A stretch of 9,507 bases of DNA from Pseudomonadota bacterium (GTDB lineage Bacteria; Pseudomonadota; Gammaproteobacteria; Xanthomonadales; Xanthomonadaceae). Location: NCBI GenBank assembly GCA_023425225.1, contig JAFADB010000180.1:1-9507 (forward strand). Reading direction: 5' to 3'. The position numbers and the translations under genes were made by a program. Below are positions 5,479-9,507 of this stretch, piece after piece. The notes beneath the pieces were generated by a model. It did not search any database, was not told the origin of the DNA, and saw only the letters and a list, made by a program, of their open reading frames with translations. How positions within the stretch are numbered: the stretch's first letter is position 1; every line of letters starts with the position of its first letter.

Positions 5479-6083
5479 GTGCGCCGCCTCCTGCGCCGCG
5501 GCCACGCCAGCAGGCTGCCGAGCGTTGCCAGCAGCATGTCGGCATGCGCGTCCCAGACGTCGCCCTGCTGGCCGTTGTAGGACTCGGCCGCCTCGGGCGA
5601 CATGGCCAGCGCGATACCCCATTCCATCCACTCGTACAGCACGCTGGTGCACACGATCGCCATCACCGCCAGCGCGAAAGCCTGGCCCACGCCCAGCCCT
5701 GGCCAGCGCCGCATCGCCAGCTGCCGCAGCGCCGGCGTCAGGCAAAGCCCGTAGAGGAAGTGGATCAGCCGGTCGAAATGGTTGCGGCGCCAGCCGAAGG
5801 CCTCGCCGGGCGACCAGCCGAACAGGGCCTGCGACCACTGCTCGTAGGGCACGTTGGAATAGAGCCAGCGCGCGGCCAGGCAATGCACCGCGATGAAGCC
5901 GCAGATCGCCGCGTAGGAGCCGTCGCCCAGCGGCCAGCGCCGGTCCACCAGCACCAGCGCGGCCAGTCCGACCACGGTCAGCAGGCTGTGCAGTGCCTGT
6001 TCCAGCGGCCAGCGCGGATGGATCCAGGTGGCAAGGAAGACCGCCGTCACCGCGAACAGCGCGACCTTCTTGGCGGCGGTCAT
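5475..6083 (-). CDS. DUF2238 (YjdF-like) membrane protein between purM and purN
   Basis: A 202-residue polytopic membrane protein resembling DUF2238, the family of E. coli inner-membrane protein YjdF; the function is unknown. Hydrophobic segments fall at about 7-22, 33-47, 57-73, 105-118, 133-149 and 183-193. The family's polar signatures are present: RNHFDRLIHFLYG (100-112), LYEWMEWG (149-156) and YNGQQGDVWDAHADM (169-183). These clustered Asp, His and Glu residues lie at membrane edges and could bind a metal or form an active site, which is inference only. The C-terminus is a run of arginines (WPRRRRRRT), consistent with a cytoplasmic end by the positive-inside rule. The gene starts 22 nt after the purM stop and its TGA overlaps the purN ATG, so it is co-transcribed and translationally coupled with purN. 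That coupling does not by itself imply a purine role. The start at 6083 has a poor ribosome-binding site. Confidence 0.85.
   Translation of the reverse strand: MTAAKKVALFAVTAVFLATWIHPRWPLEQALHSLLTVVGLAALVLVDRRWPLGDGSYAAICGFIAVHCLAARWLYSNVPYEQWSQALFGWSPGEAFGWRRNHFDRLIHFLYGLCLTPALRQLAMRRWPGLGVGQAFALAVMAIVCTSVLYEWMEWGIALAMSPEAAESYNGQQGDVWDAHADMLLATLGSLLAWPRRRRRRT
5487..5492 (-). promoter_or_regulatory. Strong ribosome-binding site for purN
   Basis: AGGAGG on the minus strand, eight bases before the purN ATG at 5478 and inside the Arg-rich end of the preceding gene. It decides the purN start, since the reading frame is open for a further 135 codons upstream. Confidence 0.85.
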
Positions 6084-6105
6084 GGCGGGCCTGCGTCGCT
6101 GCTGC

Positions 6106-7164
6106 TCAGCCGATCCGGACCCGCTCGGCGCTCGCGCCCGCGGCCACCACCTGGCCGATCTGCCAGTTCTGCAGGCCCAGGCTGTCCAGGTCGTTGCCGA
6201 TGGCGGCCGCCTGTGCCGGCGGCACGATCAGCACGAAGCCGATGCCGCAGTTGAAGGTGCGCCACATCTCGCTGTCGGCCAGGTTGCCGGACTGCTGCAG
6301 CCAGGCGAACACGCGCGGCTGCGGCCAGGCGCTGGCCGAGATGTCCAGGCCCAGGCCTTCGGGCACCACGCGGATGATGTTCTCGGTCAGCCCGCCGCCG
6401 GTGATGTGGGCCATGCCGTGGATGCCGTCCACGCCATGGCGGCGCAGCAGTTCCAGCACCGGCTTGACGTACAGTGCGGTCGGCGCCATCAGCGCGTCCT
6501 CCAGCGTCGACTCGCCCAGGTCGAAGCCCAGCGTGTCGCCGCTGCGCTCGAGGACCTTGCGGATCAGCGAGTAGCCGTTGGAATGCGGGCCGGAAGAGGC
6601 GATGCCGATCAGCACGTCGCCCTGGCTCACCCGGCTGCCGTCGAGCAGCTGCGACTTCTCCACCGCCGCCACGGTGAAGCCGGCCAGGTCGTACTCGCCG
6701 GGACCGTACATGTCCGGCATCTCCGCGGTCTCGCCGCCGATCAGCGCGCAGCCGGCCAGTTCGCAGCCGCGGGCGATGCCGCCGACCACCGCCACCGTGG
6801 TGTCCACGTCCAGCTTGCCGGTGGCGAAGTAGTCCAGGAAGAACAGCGGCTCGGCGCCCTGCACCAGCACGTCGTTCACGCACATGGCCACCAGGTCGAT
6901 GCCGATGGTGTCGTGGCGCCCCAACTGCTGGGCCAGCTTGAGCTTGGTGCCGACGCCATCGGTGCCCGAGACCAGCACCGGCTCCTTGTACTTGCCGGCC
7001 AGGTCGAACAGGGCGCCGAAACCGCCCAGCCCGCCCATCACCTCGGGGCGGAAGGTGCGCTTGACCAGCGGCTTGATGCGTTCGACCACCGCGTTGCCCG
7101 CGTCGATGTCGACGCCGGCGTCACGGTAGGTCAGCGGAGGATTCGCGGGAGACGTCGGGGTCAC
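6106..7164 (-). CDS. purM: Phosphoribosylformylglycinamidine cyclo-ligase (AIR synthetase)
   Basis: PurM closes the imidazole ring of FGAM using ATP to give AIR, the fifth step of de novo purine synthesis; it acts as a cytosolic dimer. The 352-residue protein has the usual length for bacterial PurM. Signatures in order are YRDAGVDIDAGN (13-24), GFGALFDL (48-55), SGTDGVGTKLKLA (66-78), the core CVNDVLVQGAEPLFFLDYF (95-113), GGETAEMPDMY (143-153), IASSGPHSNGYSLIRK (188-203), HITGGGLTENI (253-263) and WRTFNCGIGFVLIV (301-314). The GxGGGLTEN-type loop and the metal/ATP-binding acidic residues of the PurM/SelD superfamily are intact, so activity is expected. Translation starts at GTG (7162-7164); no nearer ATG precedes the conserved N-terminal motif. 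The Shine-Dalgarno match is poor and the 5' leader should be short. It is the first gene of the five-gene operon and is divergent from the DUF2066 gene. Confidence 0.98.
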   Translation of the reverse strand: MTPTSPANPPLTYRDAGVDIDAGNAVVERIKPLVKRTFRPEVMGGLGGFGALFDLAGKYKEPVLVSGTDGVGTKLKLAQQLGRHDTIGIDLVAMCVNDVLVQGAEPLFFLDYFATGKLDVDTTVAVVGGIARGCELAGCALIGGETAEMPDMYGPGEYDLAGFTVAAVEKSQLLDGSRVSQGDVLIGIASSGPHSNGYSLIRKVLERSGDTLGFDLGESTLEDALMAPTALYVKPVLELLRRHGVDGIHGMAHITGGGLTENIIRVVPEGLGLDISASAWPQPRVFAWLQQSGNLADSEMWRTFNCGIGFVLIVPPAQAAAIGNDLDSLGLQNWQIGQVVAAGASAERVRIG

Positions 7165-7194
7165 GGGCAGGCACCGGGGCTGGCAAAGAAGACG

Positions 7195-7203
7195 ATTTTA
7201 ACA
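7195..7203 (-). promoter_or_regulatory. purM: Extended -10 promoter of the purM operon
   Basis: Minus-strand TGTTAAAAT combines the TGn extension with TAAAAT, five of six matches to TATAAT, and lies 31 nt before the GTG start, which would give a leader of about 24 nt. The -35 region is poor, as is common for extended -10 promoters. The rest of the 7165-7272 divergent region shows no recognisable PurR operator or riboswitch; a short dyad ATGAT-ACGA-ATCAT (7249-7262) overlaps the alternative DUF2066 starts. Confidence 0.5.
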
Positions 7204-7272
7204 GCCCACATTGGCGCCCAGCCGCCATTCGGGCAACAATTCCCGGTGATGATACGAATCATGGAACCCGCA

Positions 7273-8367
7273 ATGCGCCGCAGTCTTGCCCTGCTGATGA
7301 CCCTGCTGCTGTGCCTGCCGGCCGCCGCGGCGCTGGCGCAACTGCGCACCGAGGGCGATGCCGCCGCCGCGCAGGGCACCTACGATGCCGAGGTCCCGGT
7401 CAACAGCCAGGGCGAGGCCGACCGCGCCGGTGCGCTGGCGCGCGCGCTGGGCAGCGTGCTGGGCAAGCTGTCCGGCGACCGCTCGGTGATGAGCCGCCCG
7501 GGCGTGGCGCAGGCGCTGCGCAGCGCCGGCAACTACGTGGACAGCTACGACTACCGCCAGGACCAGGGCACCTCGGCCAGCGGTGCGCCGAGCTTCCGCA
7601 CCATGCTGGTGGCGCGTTTCCGGCCCGAGGACGTGGACGCCCTGGCCGCCGCGCTGGGCCTGCCGGTGTGGCCGCAGCCACGGCCCAAGCCGGTGGCCTG
7701 GCTGGCGATCGACGATGGCAGCGGCCCGCGGCTGGTCGGCGTGCAGCAGGCCAATGCCGCGCGCAGCCTGCTCGACCGCGCCATCGAGCGCGGCTACCGG
7801 CTCGGCCTGCCCGGCGGCTCGGCTGCCGAGCAGGCGCTGGTCGGGGCGATCTGGCGCCAGGACACCGCCGCCATCGCCCGCGCCTCGGCCCGCTACAGCC
7901 CGCCGATGCAGCTGGTGGGCAAGCTGTACCGCAGCGGTGGCGGCTGGACCGCGGACTGGGTGTTCGTGGACGGCGGCCGCGAGCTGGGGCGCTGGTCCAG
8001 CAGCGACGCCGACGCGCGCCGGGCCATGGCCGCCGGTGCCGACGGCGCCGCCGATGCGCTGGTCAAGCGCTATGCCAAGGTGGTCGATACCGGGCCGCCC
8101 GGCGTCTATCGCGTGACCATCGGCGGCATCCAGTCGGCCGACGACTACCTGCGCGTGTCCGCCGCCCTGCAGTCGGTGTCGGTGGTGCGCGGCATCCGCC
8201 CGGTGAAGGCCAGCGGCAACCAGCTCGAGCTGGACCTGGACCTGCTGACCGGCCTGGCCGGCTTCAACCGCATGCTGGGCCAGAACAGTCCGCTGCAGCC
8301 GGTCTCGATGCCGACCGAGGGCCCGATCATCCTCGAAGGCGAGCGCGCGGAGTACCGGCTCAGATGA
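7273..8367 (+). CDS. DUF2066 domain-containing secreted protein
   Basis: A 364-residue exported protein of the DUF2066 family; no biochemical function is known to me. The Sec signal peptide MRRSLALLMTLLLCLPAAAA has the expected Arg-Arg n-region, with likely cleavage after ALA at residue 22. The following region (about 30-110) carries family-like features: YDAEVPVNSQGEADR, an Ala/Leu-rich helix ending LGKLSGDRSV, and AGNYVDSYDYRQ. The middle (about 130-200) includes a PVAWLAIDDGSG strand, and the C-terminal part has VYRVTIGGIQSADDYLRV followed by VVRGIRPVKASGNQLELDLDL, which resembles a ferredoxin-like repeat. Starts at 7249 and 7261 are also in frame; 7273 is preferred because it gives a compact signal peptide and has GGAA six bases upstream. 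The stop overlaps the next ATG (ATGA), so it is coupled to the permease gene. A periplasmic partner role for the permease is possible but unproven. Confidence 0.85.
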   Translation: MRRSLALLMTLLLCLPAAAALAQLRTEGDAAAAQGTYDAEVPVNSQGEADRAGALARALGSVLGKLSGDRSVMSRPGVAQALRSAGNYVDSYDYRQDQGTSASGAPSFRTMLVARFRPEDVDALAAALGLPVWPQPRPKPVAWLAIDDGSGPRLVGVQQANAARSLLDRAIERGYRLGLPGGSAAEQALVGAIWRQDTAAIARASARYSPPMQLVGKLYRSGGGWTADWVFVDGGRELGRWSSSDADARRAMAAGADGAADALVKRYAKVVDTGPPGVYRVTIGGIQSADDYLRVSAALQSVSVVRGIRPVKASGNQLELDLDLLTGLAGFNRMLGQNSPLQPVSMPTEGPIILEGERAEYRLR

Positions 8368-9507
8368 CCCTTTCCCCCGAAGCGGAGATCGCCCAGTTCC
8401 TGCGCAGCCTGAAGTGGATCGTGCTGGCCGGGCTGGCGCTGTGGATCGTCGGCCTGCTGGCACCGATCCTGACGCCGTTCGTGCTGGCGCTGCTGCTGGG
8501 CTGGCTGGGCGACCCGCTGGTCGACCGCATCGAGCGCGCCGGGCGTTCGCGCAACGCCGCGGTGGTGCTGGTGTTCCTGCTGATGACGCTGCTGCTGGTA
8601 TTGGCGCTGCTGATCCTGGTGCCGATGATCGAGCGGCAGATCGTCACCCTGATCAATGCATTGCCGCAGGCGCGCGACTGGTTCATCGCCACCGCGGTGC
8701 CGTGGCTGGAGCAGCGCACCGGCTTCGAGCTGTCCTCGTGGCTGGATCCGGAGCGGCTGGTGGAATGGGTGCGCAGCCATTGGCAGCAGGCCGGCGGGCT
8801 TGCGCGCACATTGTTTGGCTACGTCTCGCGCTCGGGCTTCGCCATGGTCACCTGGGTGGTCAACCTGGTGCTGCTGCCGATCCTGACGTTCTACTTCCTG
8901 CGCGACTGGGACAAGCTGGTCGAGCGCGTCGCCTCGCTGATCCCGCGCGCCTACATCGGCACCGTCGGGCGGCTGGCCAGCGAATCCAACGAGGTGCTGG
9001 GCGCGTTCATGCGCGGCCAATTCGTGGTGATGGTGGCACTGGGCGCGATCTACGCCATCGGCCTGTCCATCACCGGCCTCAACCTCGGCCTGCTGATCGG
9101 GCTGATCGCCGGGCTGATCAGCTTCATCCCCTACCTGGGCGCCACCACCGGCGTGGTGATGGCGGTGCTGGCGGCATTGGTGCAGGCGCGCGGTTTCGAC
9201 CTGCACCTGATGATCGGCATGGCCATCACCTTCACCGTCGGCCAACTGCTGGAGAGCTACGTGCTCACCCCGCGCATCGTCGGCGACAAGATCGGCCTGC
9301 ACCCGGTGGCGGTGATCTTCGCGGTGATGGCGGGTGGCCAGCTGTTCGGCTTCCTCGGCATGCTGCTGGCGCTGCCGGTGGCGGCGGTGGCCAACGTGCT
9401 GCTGCGCTACGCGCACCAGCGCTACACGCAGAGCGACCTGTACAGCGGCGGCGGTCCGGCCATCGTGCTCGACGCCGGCCGCGAGCGGCCCGCGATCGTG
9501 GAGGCGT
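8364..9507 (+). CDS. AI-2E family (PerM-like) permease, 3' end cut by window
   Basis: A multi-spanning inner-membrane protein of the AI-2E/PerM family, open through codon 381 to the window edge, so only a short C-terminal piece is probably missing. Hydrophobic segments fall at about 17-48 (a pair), 64-87, 158-178, 219-240, 241-274 (a pair), 282-298 and 313-346. The large loop between about 90 and 155 is the family's extracytoplasmic domain. Diagnostic motifs are LPILTFYFLRDWD (171-183), ISFIPYLGATTG (252-263), ESYVLTPRIVGDKIGLHP (297-314) and AGGQLFGFLGMLLALPVAA (323-341). Some members export autoinducer-2 and others act as sodium/proton antiporters; the sequence does not decide the substrate. 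The ATG overlaps the DUF2066 stop as ATGA, with GGAG 11 bases upstream. In related genomes I recall hda next to this gene, but that would lie outside the window. Confidence 0.92.
   Translation, partial: MTLSPEAEIAQFLRSLKWIVLAGLALWIVGLLAPILTPFVLALLLGWLGDPLVDRIERAGRSRNAAVVLVFLLMTLLLVLALLILVPMIERQIVTLINALPQARDWFIATAVPWLEQRTGFELSSWLDPERLVEWVRSHWQQAGGLARTLFGYVSRSGFAMVTWVVNLVLLPILTFYFLRDWDKLVERVASLIPRAYIGTVGRLASESNEVLGAFMRGQFVVMVALGAIYAIGLSITGLNLGLLIGLIAGLISFIPYLGATTGVVMAVLAALVQARGFDLHLMIGMAITFTVGQLLESYVLTPRIVGDKIGLHPVAVIFAVMAGGQLFGFLGMLLALPVAAVANVLLRYAHQRYTQSDLYSGGGPAIVLDAGRERPAIVEA

Noticed and set aside
6028..7248. Long plus-strand frame running through purM antisense into DUF2066
   Set aside because: Only the part from 7273 has a signal peptide and DUF2066 features. 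The upstream part is the complement of purM and of the start of the DUF2238 gene, with His/Ala/Gln-rich composition.
8145..9416. A 423-codon minus-strand frame rich in His and Gln
   Set aside because: It is antisense to the AI-2E permease and the end of DUF2066; the His/Gln/Asp-rich product mirrors Leu/Val/Met codons of the membrane protein, not a metal-binding protein.

Overview
This 9.5 kb window is GC-rich bacterial chromosome, and the protein sequences and gene order point to the gammaproteobacterial family Xanthomonadaceae (Xanthomonas/Stenotrophomonas/Pseudoxanthomonas type). That placement rests on recalled family resemblance of PurM, PurN and the AI-2E-type permease, not on a search. 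It reads as conserved housekeeping chromosome: there is no transposase, integrase, phage gene, tRNA, rRNA or CRISPR array.

Layout from left to right. Positions 1-328 carry no convincing complete gene but hold a REP/BIME-like pair of GC-rich hairpins (61-174) and a possible promoter. A rhomboid intramembrane protease (329-991, +) follows. It converges on a secreted M13-family metallopeptidase homologue (1100-3109, -), and the two share an 18-bp perfect hairpin, a likely bidirectional terminator. Next is a five-gene minus-strand operon transcribed from about 7190 down to about 3230: purM, a DUF2238/YjdF-like membrane protein, purN, and two tandem secreted DUF3108 paralogues, closed by a 12-bp hairpin. 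Divergent from purM are a secreted DUF2066 protein (7273-8367, +) and an AI-2E/PerM-family permease (8364 to the window edge, +). These two overlap by ATGA and look like one transcript.

How the genes relate. PurM and PurN are consecutive-pathway enzymes of de novo purine synthesis (PurN makes FGAR, two steps before PurM makes AIR). The membrane protein between them starts 22 nt after purM and overlaps purN by four bases (ATGA). The two DUF3108 genes follow purN closely and are two bases apart. The neighbourhood purM/purN/DUF3108 beside DUF2066/PerM is one I recall as common in gammaproteobacteria, often with hda next to the permease; hda would lie beyond the right edge and is not visible.

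The most notable observation is that the M13 protein has lost key catalytic residues: the zinc motif HExxH reads HEISR, the position of neprilysin His711 is Arg, and the substrate-binding Asn-Ala motif is absent. It keeps the fold signatures, the ENLAD motif, a signal peptide and an intact frame. It therefore looks like a secreted M13 pseudopeptidase rather than an active enzyme. I saw no other candidate for a new biological system.
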